Source: JAICMB01 sp035295125
Lineage (GTDB): Bacteria; Acidobacteriota; Terriglobia; Bryobacterales; Bryobacteraceae
Length of the DNA: 64,000 nucleotides
NCBI GenBank assembly: GCA_035295125.1
Contig: DATGJP010000064.1
Span: 1 to 64,000 of the forward strand
Direction of reading: 5' to 3'
The translations under genes and the position numbers were made by a program. Of the stretch, positions 8,735-17,995 are shown piece by piece; the stretch's first letter is position 1, and each line of letters opens with the position of its first letter. The notes beneath the pieces were generated by a model. That model did not search any database. It was not told the DNA's origin and worked only from the letters and a program-made list of their open reading frames with translations.

Positions 8735-9645
8735 TGCTCGTTCAACTGGAAACGCGGCCACCGTCGCAACCCCGGCTGCCGGAATGGCTGCGGAAATCCA
8801 CAACCCATTTCGTGTCGGTGCATGGGCTGAAATCGGAGTTGCGGCGGCTGAAGCTGCACACAGTCTGCGAATCGGCGCGATGCCCCAACATGCACGAGTG
8901 CTTTCATCGCGGGGCAGCGACCTTCATGATTCTGGGAAACCTGTGCACGCGCGGGTGCGGGTTCTGCTCCGTTCCGAAAGGATCTCCGCAGAAGAAGGAA
9001 TTTTCGCTGGACCCCGATGAGCCGATCAACGTTGGCAGGATGGCGGCCGCGATGGGTTTGCGATACGTCGTCATTACGTCGGTGAATCGCGACGATCTTC
9101 CCGATGGCGGTTCACATCACTTTGTCGAGACGGTTCTGGAGGTGAGGAAGGCGCTGCCAAGCGCGCGCATTGAGGTGTTGACGCCGGATTTTTGCGGCGA
9201 CCTCGACGCGGTGGCGCGAGTTCTGGACGCAAATCCGGACGTGTTCAACCACAACATGGAGACGATCGAGCGACTTTACCGGCGGGTGCGTCCGCAGGCG
9301 AATTATCAACAGTCGCTCGATGTGCTGCGGTTCGCGAAATCATCGCGTCCGGATATTTTGACCAAGTCCGGCTTGATGGTGGGCCTCGGGGAGGAACCGG
9401 GCGAGGTGGAGCAGCTTTTGCGGGATCTCGTGGCGGCGAAAGCGGACGTCGCGACGATCGGGCAGTATCTGCAGCCGACGCGGCGGAACCTGCCGGTGGC
9501 GGAGTTTGTGACACCGGCGCAGTTCGACGCATACCGGGATTATGGGCTCTCGATCGGATTCAAGATGGTGTTCGGTGGTCCGCTCGTCCGCAGCTCCTAC
9601 ATGGCGGACCAGGTGAATGAAGAGGCTTCGCGGGTCACCGCTTAA
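8734..9645 (+). CDS. lipA: Lipoyl synthase
   Basis: This radical-SAM enzyme inserts two sulfurs into protein-bound octanoate to make lipoate. The 303-residue product has the auxiliary cluster cysteines C45, C50 and C56 (VCESARCPNMHEC), the radical-SAM CxxxCxxC at C71, C75 and C78 (NLCTRGCGFC), and the C-terminal RSSY that ligates the auxiliary cluster. The ATG at 8734 is chosen because it overlaps the upstream stop and gives normal family length; a longer frame to 8524 lies inside the SPOR gene. The end overlaps lnt by 29 bp. No lipB was seen in the window. Confidence 0.97.
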   Translation: MLVQLETRPPSQPRLPEWLRKSTTHFVSVHGLKSELRRLKLHTVCESARCPNMHECFHRGAATFMILGNLCTRGCGFCSVPKGSPQKKEFSLDPDEPINVGRMAAAMGLRYVVITSVNRDDLPDGGSHHFVETVLEVRKALPSARIEVLTPDFCGDLDAVARVLDANPDVFNHNMETIERLYRRVRPQANYQQSLDVLRFAKSSRPDILTKSGLMVGLGEEPGEVEQLLRDLVAAKADVATIGQYLQPTRRNLPVAEFVTPAQFDAYRDYGLSIGFKMVFGGPLVRSSYMADQVNEEASRVTA

Positions 9646-11107
9646 CTTCGCGCTGGCGCTCGTTTCGGCGGCGTTTCTCGTATTCATTTTTCCCAATTTC
9701 AATGCGGTTTGGCTTGCGCCGGTAGCGTTGACGCCGCTGCTGGTGGCGCTCGCGCGGGAGCCGCGGCCGAGGATGCGGTTTCTGCTGGGATGGTCGGCCG
9801 GCGTGGTGTACTGGTTCGCGATCTGCAACTGGATCCAGTTTGTTCTGGAAGTACACGGTGGGATGGGGTGGTGGGGCGGGTGGGGATCGTTTCTGCTCTT
9901 CTGCATCCTCAAGGCGATTCATCTGGGTCTGTTCGCACTCTTCGCGGCGGTGCTCATTTCGCAACGCTACGCGATACCCGGGATTGCCGCGCTGTGGACC
10001 GGTATTGAACGCACGCACGGTCCCGCCGGATTCGCGTGGCTGGCGTTGGGGAACGCAGGCATCGATATGCCCCTGCCTTTGCGCCTTGCTCCTTTTGTGG
10101 GGGTTTACGGACTATCGTTCCTGTTTGCCGCCCTGGCGATGGGGATCGCACTCATCGTCATGCGCCGCCAGCGGCAGGAGTTGTGGTGGCTCATGATTCT
10201 GGTACCCGTCATCGTGCTGCCGGCGATCCCGGCTCCCGAACCGCCCACCGAAACGGCCGTTGTGGTGCAGCCCAATCTGAACGAAGAAGAGCAGTGGACG
10301 CCGGTGACGGCCGAGACGATGCACGAGCACCTGATTGACATCTCGACGCGCGCCGCGATGGCGAATCCGCCGCGGCTGATCATCTGGCCGGAGGCTCCCG
10401 GGCCGTTCTACTACACGCGCGATCCTGAATTCCACGAGCGCGCGGATGAGTTGGCTCGCCAGACGGGGTCGTACTTTCTGTTCGGTACGGTGGCGTTCAC
10501 GGCGGAGGGCGCGCCGTTGAATTCGGCGATCATGCTGAGGCCGGACGGGACGCTGGTGGGGCGCTACGACAAGATTCACCTGGTGCCATTCGGGGAGTTT
10601 GTTCCGCCGCTGTTTTCCTTCGTGAATCGCATCACGCAGGAGGCGGGCGACTTTGTGCCGGGGACGCAACGGGTGCTGTTCAACGTTGCGGGCCACCAGG
10701 TGGGGACGTTCATTTGTTATGAATCGGCGTTTCCCGACGGAGTGCGCGAGTTTGCGAAAGATGGCGCCGAGTTGCTGGTCAACATTTCGAACGACGGGTA
10801 TTTCGGGCGCAGCGCGGCGCGGGAGCAACACCTGATGCTGGTTCGAATGCGCGCGGTGGAGAACCAGCGATGGATTGTTCGGGCGACGAACGATGGAATT
10901 ACAGCGAGCGTCGATCCGGCGGGACGCATTGTCGAGCGGCTGGAGCCGTACCGCGAGAAGGTGGCGCGGATGGAGTTCGGGTATCTCGGGGAGAAGACGC
11001 CGTATACCGTGGCGGGCGACTGGTTTGCGTGGTCGTGCCTGGGGTTAGCGGTGGTGTTGCTGGTGGTGTCGCAACGTCCACATTACACGCCGCGCGCCAA
11101 GCGTTAG
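9617..11107 (+). CDS. lnt: Apolipoprotein N-acyltransferase
   Basis: Lnt adds the third acyl chain to the N-terminal Cys of lipoproteins in the inner membrane. The 496-residue product is of normal length. About six hydrophobic helices occupy residues 8-205, followed by a carbon-nitrogen hydrolase domain (about 212-470) and a last membrane helix (about 468-488). The catalytic triad is visible: E259 (IIWPEAPGP), K319 (RYDKIHLVPFGE) and C367 (FICYESAFPD). The first 29 bp overlap the end of lipA, indicating translational coupling. The tRNA-Arg follows 31 bp downstream. Confidence 0.96.
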   Translation: MKRLRGSPLNFALALVSAAFLVFIFPNFNAVWLAPVALTPLLVALAREPRPRMRFLLGWSAGVVYWFAICNWIQFVLEVHGGMGWWGGWGSFLLFCILKAIHLGLFALFAAVLISQRYAIPGIAALWTGIERTHGPAGFAWLALGNAGIDMPLPLRLAPFVGVYGLSFLFAALAMGIALIVMRRQRQELWWLMILVPVIVLPAIPAPEPPTETAVVVQPNLNEEEQWTPVTAETMHEHLIDISTRAAMANPPRLIIWPEAPGPFYYTRDPEFHERADELARQTGSYFLFGTVAFTAEGAPLNSAIMLRPDGTLVGRYDKIHLVPFGEFVPPLFSFVNRITQEAGDFVPGTQRVLFNVAGHQVGTFICYESAFPDGVREFAKDGAELLVNISNDGYFGRSAAREQHLMLVRMRAVENQRWIVRATNDGITASVDPAGRIVERLEPYREKVARMEFGYLGEKTPYTVAGDWFAWSCLGLAVVLLVVSQRPHYTPRAKR

Positions 11108-11138
11108 GGAGAGGTGAGTTGGTATACTGGAGTAACTT

Positions 11139-11215
11139 GCGCCCGTAGCTCAGTTGGATAGAGCGTCTGGCTACGAACCAGAAGGTCGGCAGTTCGAATC
11201 TGTCCGGGCGCACCA
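11139..11215 (+). tRNA. tRNA-Arg (anticodon ACG)
   Basis: A complete cloverleaf is visible. The acceptor stem is GCGCCCG/CGGGCGC, the D-arm contains AGCTCAGTTGGATAGAGC, and the anticodon stem TCTGG/CCAGA encloses the loop CTACGAA, giving anticodon ACG. The T-arm contains GTTCGAATC. The 3' CCA is encoded (11213-11215). The gene sits between lnt and the DUF433 gene. Confidence 0.97.
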
Positions 11216-11502
11216 CTGAACTTTCGGTTCTACTCCCAAACTGGGGCAAACCCCAATCCCAAGGCTCGGTTTAGAGTCTATTTCAGTGCGTTCGTCGGGA
11301 TGCACTCTTGAAAAGATGAGTCCCATCCGGGATTCAGCTTGCGTTTTGCCCAAAGCGGCCCAAAGCGGTGAATTCTGTCGAACTTGAACGGCCGAAACCT
11401 TCGCGAACAGTGGAAAGAGGCCACACGCGCCCCACGAAAGGGACCTTTGGAGATGTGGCTCATCTCCTGGTGGAGCATGCCTGCGGCCCTGCGTAAAGAA
11501 AA

Positions 11503-11847
11503 ATGGAAAAAGTGGATTCCGCGATGATGCCGACGAACCAATACGTTGAAGTCCGAAACAACGCTTATTACGTAGCTGGAACGCGCATCGGCCTTGACAT
11601 TGCGATTCGGGAATTTCGCGATGGCCGCTCTGCTGAGGAGATCTTCGAAAACTACCCAGGGATCGGGTCTCTCTCAAGGGTGTACGGTACCATCACTTTT
11701 ATCCTGGAGCACCCGCAAGAGATCGATTCTTATCTGAAGGCGCAGGACGATAAGTGGGAAGCGTTCAAAGCCAACAATCCGCTCACGCCTGAGATGATCG
11801 ACCGCTTCGAGCGCGCCAAGGGCGATCTCTCGGTCAGGGGGTCTTGA
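11503..11847 (+). CDS. DUF433 antitoxin-like protein
   Basis: A 114-residue protein with a DUF433 domain (about 10-85). The conserved YVAGTRIGLDIAI stretch and the SAEEIFENYPGIGSLSRVYGTITFILEHPQEID helix-turn-helix-like region are readable. DUF433 proteins are commonly the small DNA-binding partner upstream of a DUF5615 PIN-like protein, and this one overlaps such a gene (TTGA at 11844-11847). Together they look like a type II toxin-antitoxin module, but the partner carries a frameshift. Alternative starts exist at 11524 and 11527; none has a strong ribosome-binding site. Confidence 0.85.
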   Translation: MEKVDSAMMPTNQYVEVRNNAYYVAGTRIGLDIAIREFRDGRSAEEIFENYPGIGSLSRVYGTITFILEHPQEIDSYLKAQDDKWEAFKANNPLTPEMIDRFERAKGDLSVRGS

Positions 11848-12190
11848 ACATCCGGTTTCAAGCGGACGCGGATTTAAATCCGTCGATTGCAAGGGGACTG
11901 CGACGCCGGGAGCCTCCATTGATTTTCGTGCTGCCGCTGGTGTGATCCCGGACGGCACCTCTGATCCGGATGTCCTTCGGATCGCCGCCGAGTCTGGGCG
12001 CGTCCTGGTCTCACGAGACGTTAGTACGATGCCCGAGCACTTCAAAAAATTCATTCAGACGCAGGAATCACCAGGACTCCCGCTGATCCACTCGCAACGG
12101 CCGATTGGGAGCGTGATCGAGGGATTATTGCTCGTTTGGGCGACCTGGACGCAAGAAGACCTCCATAAGCATGCTCGTTGGTTGCCGTAG
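11844..12190 (+). pseudogene. DUF5615 PIN-like protein, frameshifted
   Basis: The TTG at 11844 overlaps the DUF433 stop and begins IRFQADADLNPSIARGLRRREP, the typical start of a DUF5615 (PIN-like) protein. At about 11910-11918 the frame changes: the upstream frame runs into a TGA at 11943-11945. A downstream frame from about 11912 continues the family pattern SIDFRAAAGVIPDG, SGRVLVSRDVSTMPEHF and a C-terminal ARWLP. One missing base near 11913 would explain it. The acidic residues expected in a nuclease fold (ADADLN, SRDVSTM) are present but split between the two frames. This is either a decayed toxin or a sequencing error. Confidence 0.75.
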
Positions 12191-12367
12191 CGACCGTGTT
12201 GCGAGCCAATTAATTCGAGAGAAATTATCAACCAGCTCACAACGTATCATCGATGCTAAGGTAGTATGCCGGTTGCTGATGCGGTCAGTTTCCGCGGCTA
12301 CGCAAAGAGGGTGGCTCGAAGCGGAGAGCCATAGCATGCGACCATACGCCGCGATATGGTGGTAGCT

Positions 12368-13237
12368 ATGAAAGCCGGTTTGTTGGTTTTCGCGTTGAGC
12401 TTGGCCGTCATTGCCAAAACGCTTGCGCAGACGCCCACAGTCTTAATTTCGGGCAATGGCAATATCAGCACCAACGCTCAACAGTACGGCAACACGCAGC
12501 AAACCACTGTTAGTAAGCATGACCAGACAATGGAGATGGCTCAGGATTTTATGCGATTCTGTCCCGCCGTTGAAATCACGCTGGACCAAACCGGTGCTCC
12601 TGATTACTTCGCCCTTTTGAATCGAACGGGGAGCCCAACGATGCTTGGCGAAATCGGGATGTCGCAAATTATGATCCTGAATCGCAGGAAGACGGTCCTC
12701 TTCGTCGCCAAGACCGGTACGGTCAAGAATGCGGTCAAGCATGCCTGCAACGCGATTGCCGCCGACTGGCAGGCTCATGGCAGGATTGAACCGTCTGTTG
12801 CAGCTCCCCAACTACAAACGGACACCGCGAACGCGAACATCGGGAGCGCTGCGGGGTCATCCCGAACGCTAGCCGTGCTCATTAAGCCCACTGCGGCGGC
12901 GCAGGTCCGTTGCAAACCAGAAACTATTTCCGCTGTTCTGAACGATGTCATCGCCTACCTAACGGCGAAGGGTATTACTTTAGAAACAACCATGAACGCC
13001 GCCACCGTCTTAGTAGTCGTAATCGATCGTCCAGTATCGAGGTGGCTAGCTATTACCGTGCAAGAACGCGATCATGCCGATAACGTCCTTTGGAGCGAGA
13101 AGGTGTCCGACACTGCTTTTCCCATGCATATGGGTACCGCTGGATTGCTGAACACCCTGGAGAAGCTTCACAAGCTTATTGACACGAAAATGGCAGATCG
13201 CTATGCGCCGACCGAGGGCACCGGCCCCACGACCTGA
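12368..13237 (+). CDS. Secreted protein of unknown function
   Basis: The ATG at 12368 gives a signal peptide (MKAGLLVFALSLAVIAKTLAQ) and a product of about 289 residues; an in-frame ATG at 12356 is also possible. The mature part starts with an Asn/Gln/Thr-rich stretch (SGNGNISTNAQQYGNTQQ) and has an alpha/beta-like middle (CPAVEITLDQTGAPDYFALLNRTG, MSQIMILNRRKTVLFVAKTG). After a linker comes a second half (TLAVLIKPTAAAQVRCKPETISAVLNDVIAYL). No known enzymatic motif was recognised. The gene stands alone between the DUF5615 remnant and a convergent sugar dehydrogenase. It may be periplasmic or exported. Confidence 0.7.
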   Translation: MKAGLLVFALSLAVIAKTLAQTPTVLISGNGNISTNAQQYGNTQQTTVSKHDQTMEMAQDFMRFCPAVEITLDQTGAPDYFALLNRTGSPTMLGEIGMSQIMILNRRKTVLFVAKTGTVKNAVKHACNAIAADWQAHGRIEPSVAAPQLQTDTANANIGSAAGSSRTLAVLIKPTAAAQVRCKPETISAVLNDVIAYLTAKGITLETTMNAATVLVVVIDRPVSRWLAITVQERDHADNVLWSEKVSDTAFPMHMGTAGLLNTLEKLHKLIDTKMADRYAPTEGTGPTT

Positions 13238-13428
13238 TCGGAGCGGGTGCGATTCGCGCTGAGTCTTGCGGATGATGAGCAGGCAGTGCACGGTGAGCAG
13301 TTGGCCTTTCGGACCGGAAAGACTTCCGTGAACCCCGAGCCAACTGAAACTTATCGATGTGCCTGAGTGATGGCTACCGACCAGAAGTCCAGGTTTGAAT
13401 CACTCCGGACCACCGGGTACATAGCTTC

Positions 13429-14670
13429 CTAGCGCGATGTGAGCACTTTGGGCGTCACATGAATTAGGGCTCCGGGATTGGCGTCTTCAAGCATCCACAG
13501 CGAGCCGTCGGGGCCTTCTTCGACATCGCGCATGCGGTGACCCACGTTCCAACGCTCGGCCGCTCGGGCGCCTCCATGCCCGTCGAAGATGATTCGGTTG
13601 AGCGTCTGCGTCCCCAGGCCGGTGACAAAGCCGCTGCCGTTCCACTGCGGGAAGGTCTTAGTGCTGTGATAGAACATCAGATTGCCAGGCGCTATCACCG
13701 GCACCCAGTAGAGCACCGGCTTCGCCAGGTCGGGCCTTGTGTCGGGCCTCGGAATGGGCACGCCGTTATAGTTGTTGCCGTAGGAGACGAGCGGCCAGCC
13801 ATAATTCTTGCCAGGCTCAATCAGATTCAGTTCGTCGCCGCCACGCGGGCCATGCTCAACCTCCCACAATTCTCCAGCGGGCGAAAACGCCAGCCCGTAG
13901 GGTGTGCGGACGCCGCTGGCCCAGGTTTCAGCCGGCGTCAGGTTGGGTCCTGGAAAGGTATAAGTGCTGACCACCTTCGCGGTCTTGGCGGCTTCGGTGT
14001 CACGGGGTGGATCGATTAGCGGAATTGTGGAAGCGCCGGTTTTGCCGAAGTTGGGATTGCCTGGGGCGGGTTTACCATCGAGCGTCAGGCGCAGGATCTT
14101 GCCTACGGGCTGGTTCGGATCCTGGGCGGGAGTCATACGCTGGCGGTCGCCAACGGCCAGGAACAGATACTTCCCGTCGGGCGAGAAGGCAATCTGCGCG
14201 CCTTCCTGGCCGCCCTTGCCCTTGGGCATCTGCCGCCAGAGCACCTGGAGATCTTCCAGTGTGGCGGAGTTTGCGGTAAGGTTCAGTTTGGCGCGCGCAA
14301 GCGCCAGGCCTCCGCCGTAGTCGCCCGGCTCAGCATAGGTGAGATAGATACTGTGATCGGTGGCATAGTGGGGCGACGGGAAAACGCCGTGCATTCCGTT
14401 TTGTCCCTGAAAGTAGACTGGCGGCGTATTGCCCACCTGAACCTTCTCTCCCTGCTGAGTCACCAGCCAAACTGGTCCCGGCTTTTCCGTGATCAGCATG
14501 CGGCCATCGGGCAGGAACGTCAGCCGCCAGGGCAGCTTAAAAGTGGCCACCGTGGTCATGTTGAAGGGCAGGCTTGCTTCGGGCGCCTGTTCGCCGATAT
14601 TGACCTGGCACCAGACCGCCATCTGTGCCAGCGTGAAAAACGACGCCGCTCGTGTCAGTTTGAAGAGCAT
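13429..14670 (-). CDS. PQQ-type soluble aldose sugar dehydrogenase (GSDH family)
   Basis: A 413-residue exported protein with an N-terminal signal peptide (about 1-21, ending AVWCQ) and a six-bladed beta-propeller of the glucose/sorbosone dehydrogenase family. The family hallmarks are visible: LPWRLTFLPDGRMLITEKPG, GQNGMHGVFPSP (the region of the catalytic His), the repeated 'LFLAVGDRQ' and 'PYGLAFSPAGELWEVEHGPRGGDELNLI' blades, and GKNYGWPLVSYG. Related enzymes oxidise aldose sugars with PQQ in the periplasm. No pqq genes are nearby. The gene lies 124 bp downstream of the large permease on the same strand and may have its own promoter. Confidence 0.88.
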   Translation of the reverse strand: MLFKLTRAASFFTLAQMAVWCQVNIGEQAPEASLPFNMTTVATFKLPWRLTFLPDGRMLITEKPGPVWLVTQQGEKVQVGNTPPVYFQGQNGMHGVFPSPHYATDHSIYLTYAEPGDYGGGLALARAKLNLTANSATLEDLQVLWRQMPKGKGGQEGAQIAFSPDGKYLFLAVGDRQRMTPAQDPNQPVGKILRLTLDGKPAPGNPNFGKTGASTIPLIDPPRDTEAAKTAKVVSTYTFPGPNLTPAETWASGVRTPYGLAFSPAGELWEVEHGPRGGDELNLIEPGKNYGWPLVSYGNNYNGVPIPRPDTRPDLAKPVLYWVPVIAPGNLMFYHSTKTFPQWNGSGFVTGLGTQTLNRIIFDGHGGARAAERWNVGHRMRDVEEGPDGSLWMLEDANPGALIHVTPKVLTSR

Positions 14671-14794
14671 TCCCTTCTATTTTCGCCTGACTACAGGGTC
14701 TTTCTCAGGAGGAGACAGGAACGTCAACCGTGTTGAATGAGGTAACGCCGGCCGCCGACGGAATCAGGACCTTCGGCGGCACGAAAGCACCGCA

Positions 14795-17467
14795 TTATTC
14801 CTGGCGCAGGACACCGATAGGCTCGACGCGGCCGGCGCGAAGGGCGGGAATCCAACTGGCCAGGAGCGCGACAGTCAGCAGTGCAAGGGGAACAATCGTA
14901 AATGTCACGGGGTCATGCGTGCCGACGCCGAAGAGCAGCGGCGCCATGAAGCGTGTGAGCGAGAACGCGCCGGCCAGTCCCAGTACGATTCCGAGGAGAC
15001 CCAGTCGCAACCCATCGCCGATGACCATGCGCCACATGTCTCCGGGCCGCGCTCCGAGGGCCATGCGGATGCCCAACTCGCGGCGGCGCTGGCTGACCCC
15101 AAAAGCCATCACGCCATAAACCCCGATGGCCGCGAGAATGCCGGCAACAGCGGCGAAAAGCGAGAGAAGGCTGAGGCTCAAGCGCGGTTGTTCCAGGGAG
15201 CCGGCGACGACCGCATCCATGGTGAGCACGTCGAAAACCGGTTCGCTGCGGTCAACAGCGAGCACCTGTTGGCGGGCGGCGCTAATGAGGGATTCGGGAT
15301 CGGAACTCGTGCGGATCGTTACGGTCATGGCACGCGAGCCGTCGAAAGGATCCTGCGTGTCCGGAAAATACGCCTGGACGCGCCCTTCCTGATCCAACGC
15401 AAAATTGTGCACATGGGCGACGACGCCAACAACCGTACACCAGACCGGACGGGGAGGATTCGAATTCGGTACGTTAGAGATCGAAATCCGCTGCCCGAGC
15501 GGGTTCTGGCCGGGCCAGATTGTGGCTGCGAATTTGCTGTCGACGATAGCCACCCCCGGCGAATTCGAGGTATCGGCGGATGTGAAGCTCCGGCCGGCGA
15601 CGAGCGGCGTCTTCATGGTCTCGAGGTAACCCGGTGTAATGAATCGCTGATCGGTTTCCAGGTAGCCGTACGCGAAATTGGGCACGTGCTGCAAGCTCTG
15701 CGAATTCGAGTTCTCCACGGATACGGATCCCGACGAGGAACTCTTTCCCATCGGTAATATCGAAATCGCGCCGGCGGTTACAACGCCCGGAAGAGTGCGA
15801 ATCCTGTTCAGAACCTGATCATAGAAGCGCGCTACACGAGGGCCTTGAGGATAGGTAACAGCCGGCAAGCTCATCCTCATCGTGAGGATGTGGTCGGTGC
15901 GGAACCCCGGGTCGACGCGCAAAAGCTCGCGAAAGCCGCGGATGGCCAGGCCGGCGCCCGTGACGAGCATGAGCGAGAAAGCGATCTCGGCGACGACGAG
16001 CACATTCCGAAGCCGCTGGCCGCCACGTCCGCCGCTGGAGCCTCGAGCGGACTCCTGGATGGCGCCGAGGAGCGACGGGTGCGTCAATCGAACTGCCGGC
16101 GCGAGGCCGAACAGAATACCAGTAAAGAGGGCGATCGCGAAGGTGAACCAGAGGACTGCCGCATCCAGCTCGATCTTGCCCACATGAGGCAGAATACCCG
16201 CACTCATGCCTCGGATTGCGAACAGCCCCCAGGCGCCGAGCGCCAATCCGGCGCCGCTGCCGACGAGCGCGAGCAGAAGGCTTTCGGTAAGGAGCTGGCG
16301 GACTGTGCGCCAGCGGCCTGCGCCCAGAGCAGTCCGAATCGATATTTCCTTTTCCCGTGCAGAGGCCCGCACCAGCAGAAGATTGGCGATATTCGCGCAG
16401 GCGATTAACAGGACGAATCCAACGGCGGCCATGAGGATCAGCAGCGCGGGTCGGATTTTTGCAACTAATTCTTCACGTAGCGGGACCGCGAAGACTCCCC
16501 AGCCCAGGTTGGGCCCGTAGTTGTTGGGAAATTGCTTCAAGAGCCGGTCGGCGAATGCATGTAAATCGGTTTGCGCCTCCGCGAGAGTCGCGCCGGGTTT
16601 CAGGCGAGCAATTACCTGCCAGTTATGATTGCCGCGATTGCTCGGATTGGCACGATCGAGCCCGAGCGGGGTCCAGACCTGGTTGTCGCCCGCGAAATCG
16701 AACCCTTCCGGCAGTACGCCGATAATCGTGAAGGGGCGGCCGTTCAACCGGATGGTCTTGCCGGCAATGTTTCGATCTCCGGCGTAGAGGGATCGCCAGA
16801 GAGGGAAGCTGAGCATGGCGACCTGGCTGTGTCCGGGCTGGTCTTCCTCCGGCGAATAGGGACGGCCGAGGATGGGTTTCACACCGAGCAGAGGAAACAG
16901 GCTCGCGGTTGAAAACCCGCGCGTAATCCGTACGGGGGTGGCGTCGTCGCCGCCGAGATTGGCGCCGAAGCCGCTGTAATAAGCAGCGACGGAATCGAAG
17001 GCGCGGTTGGTGTCGGCGAGATCGAAAAACTCGGGATCCGAAAAGGGAAGCTGCGGCAGGCTGTCGTGAGTGAGCTGGCCCCAGACTTTTACGATGCGCT
17101 CGGGTTCGCGGTAGGGCAGGGAATTCAGCAGAACGGCGTGGACGACGCTGAAGATGGCGGTATTGGCGCCGATCCCGAGCGCGAGCGCCGCAACGGCGGT
17201 AGCGGTGAACAGCGGGTTCTTGCGCATGGTTCTGGCCGCGTAGACCAGGTCCTGACCTATGCTTTCGAGAAGGAAGCCGTGGTTCATGTAGTAGATCTCC
17301 TCGCGAATGAGCGTGGCGTTACCGAGTTTGCGGTGCGCATAAGTGCCAGAGTCCGGCCGGCCCTCGCGCTCCTCGCCGAGCATCTCCAGGTGGTAACGCA
17401 GTTCGGCATCGATATCGGGGTCGGATTCGGACGCGCGGCGGGATCGCCAGGGGAGCCGCAGACGCAC
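14795..17467 (-). CDS. Large FtsX/MacB-type permease with N-terminal prefix domain
   Basis: The GTG at 17467 lies two bases after the PadR stop and gives 890 residues; a longer frame to 17605 would run inside padR. The N-terminus has a short helical prefix (DIDAELRYHLEMLGEERE, about 20-37). It is followed by two MacB-like halves, each with a periplasmic core and FtsX helices. Signatures are ALALGIGANTAIFSVVHAVLLNSLPY, LLIACANIANLLLVRASAREKEISIRTALGA and the C-terminal RRRELGIRMALGA. There is no ATP-binding domain. Such permeases are abundant in Acidobacteria and usually come with PadR regulators; their substrates are unknown. Coupling with padR is nearly certain from spacing. Confidence 0.9.
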   Translation of the reverse strand: MRLRLPWRSRRASESDPDIDAELRYHLEMLGEEREGRPDSGTYAHRKLGNATLIREEIYYMNHGFLLESIGQDLVYAARTMRKNPLFTATAVAALALGIGANTAIFSVVHAVLLNSLPYREPERIVKVWGQLTHDSLPQLPFSDPEFFDLADTNRAFDSVAAYYSGFGANLGGDDATPVRITRGFSTASLFPLLGVKPILGRPYSPEEDQPGHSQVAMLSFPLWRSLYAGDRNIAGKTIRLNGRPFTIIGVLPEGFDFAGDNQVWTPLGLDRANPSNRGNHNWQVIARLKPGATLAEAQTDLHAFADRLLKQFPNNYGPNLGWGVFAVPLREELVAKIRPALLILMAAVGFVLLIACANIANLLLVRASAREKEISIRTALGAGRWRTVRQLLTESLLLALVGSGAGLALGAWGLFAIRGMSAGILPHVGKIELDAAVLWFTFAIALFTGILFGLAPAVRLTHPSLLGAIQESARGSSGGRGGQRLRNVLVVAEIAFSLMLVTGAGLAIRGFRELLRVDPGFRTDHILTMRMSLPAVTYPQGPRVARFYDQVLNRIRTLPGVVTAGAISILPMGKSSSSGSVSVENSNSQSLQHVPNFAYGYLETDQRFITPGYLETMKTPLVAGRSFTSADTSNSPGVAIVDSKFAATIWPGQNPLGQRISISNVPNSNPPRPVWCTVVGVVAHVHNFALDQEGRVQAYFPDTQDPFDGSRAMTVTIRTSSDPESLISAARQQVLAVDRSEPVFDVLTMDAVVAGSLEQPRLSLSLLSLFAAVAGILAAIGVYGVMAFGVSQRRRELGIRMALGARPGDMWRMVIGDGLRLGLLGIVLGLAGAFSLTRFMAPLLFGVGTHDPVTFTIVPLALLTVALLASWIPALRAGRVEPIGVLRQE

Positions 17468-17469
17468 AA

Positions 17470-17808
17470 TTAAGCCGGCCGCATGACGCGGGCGATTGCC
17501 CCCGCCAAGCGCTCCCATTTGGATTTTTCCTGCAGAAGTTGACGGCGTCCGGCAGCGGTGAGCCGGTAGTTGCGGGCCTTGCGGCCGGTATCGGAAACGC
17601 TCCACTTCCCCGCGAGCCAGCCGCGCTTCTCCAGCCGATGCAGGGCCGGATACAACGAGCCGTGGTCGATCTGGAGAACCTCATCCGACATCTGTTCGAT
17701 GGTTTTAGCAATCTGGTAACCGTTCGAAGGACCCAGCAGAAGGGTGCGGAGAATCATCATTTCGAGCGTGCCCTGAAGCAGTTCCAGGCGGTCCAGTGGC
17801 GGTTTCAT
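17470..17808 (-). CDS. PadR-family transcriptional regulator
   Basis: A 112-residue winged-helix repressor: LLQGTLEMMILRTLLLGPSNGYQIAKTIEQ, then LQIDHGSLYPALHRLEKRGWLAGKW and GRKARNYRLTAAGRRQL. This is the short PadR form that controls an adjacent permease gene in Acidobacteria. It begins a two-gene operon with the large permease. A palindrome at 17843-17866, 35 bp upstream of its start, is a natural autoregulatory operator. The NTF2-like gene at 17996 is divergent and could share this control region. Confidence 0.93.
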   Translation of the reverse strand: MKPPLDRLELLQGTLEMMILRTLLLGPSNGYQIAKTIEQMSDEVLQIDHGSLYPALHRLEKRGWLAGKWSVSDTGRKARNYRLTAAGRRQLLQEKSKWERLAGAIARVMRPA

Positions 17809-17842
17809 CGGTTACAACGAATATAGCGAAGTGCGTACCATA

Positions 17843-17866
17843 GTTCAACCTATAGGTAGAATGAAC
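17843..17866. promoter_or_regulatory. Candidate PadR operator (palindrome)
   Basis: A perfect 10-bp palindrome ACCTATAGGT (17848-17857) sits inside an outer GTTCA (17843-17847)/TGAAC (17862-17866) pair. It lies just upstream of the padR start at 17808. Dyads in this position are typical of PadR autoregulation, but binding is inferred. Confidence 0.5.
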
Positions 17867-17995
17867 AGGGATGCTTGGGACTACTGTCTCGAAAGCGGGA
17901 TGGTTCTGTTCGGAAACGAGCACGCCGGAAAGATGACTGAAATGCCAATCCACCCGGCTGGTCATCGCGTATATTCACCTGGAGGGCGGAACCTG

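Noticed and set aside
10112..10831. Minus-strand frame opposite lnt
   Set aside because: Arg/His-rich shadow of a gene with an intact catalytic triad.
11171..11677. Minus-strand frame crossing the tRNA-Arg, ending ARTDSNCRPSGS
   Set aside because: This peptide comes from antisense reading of a tRNA, a known annotation artefact.
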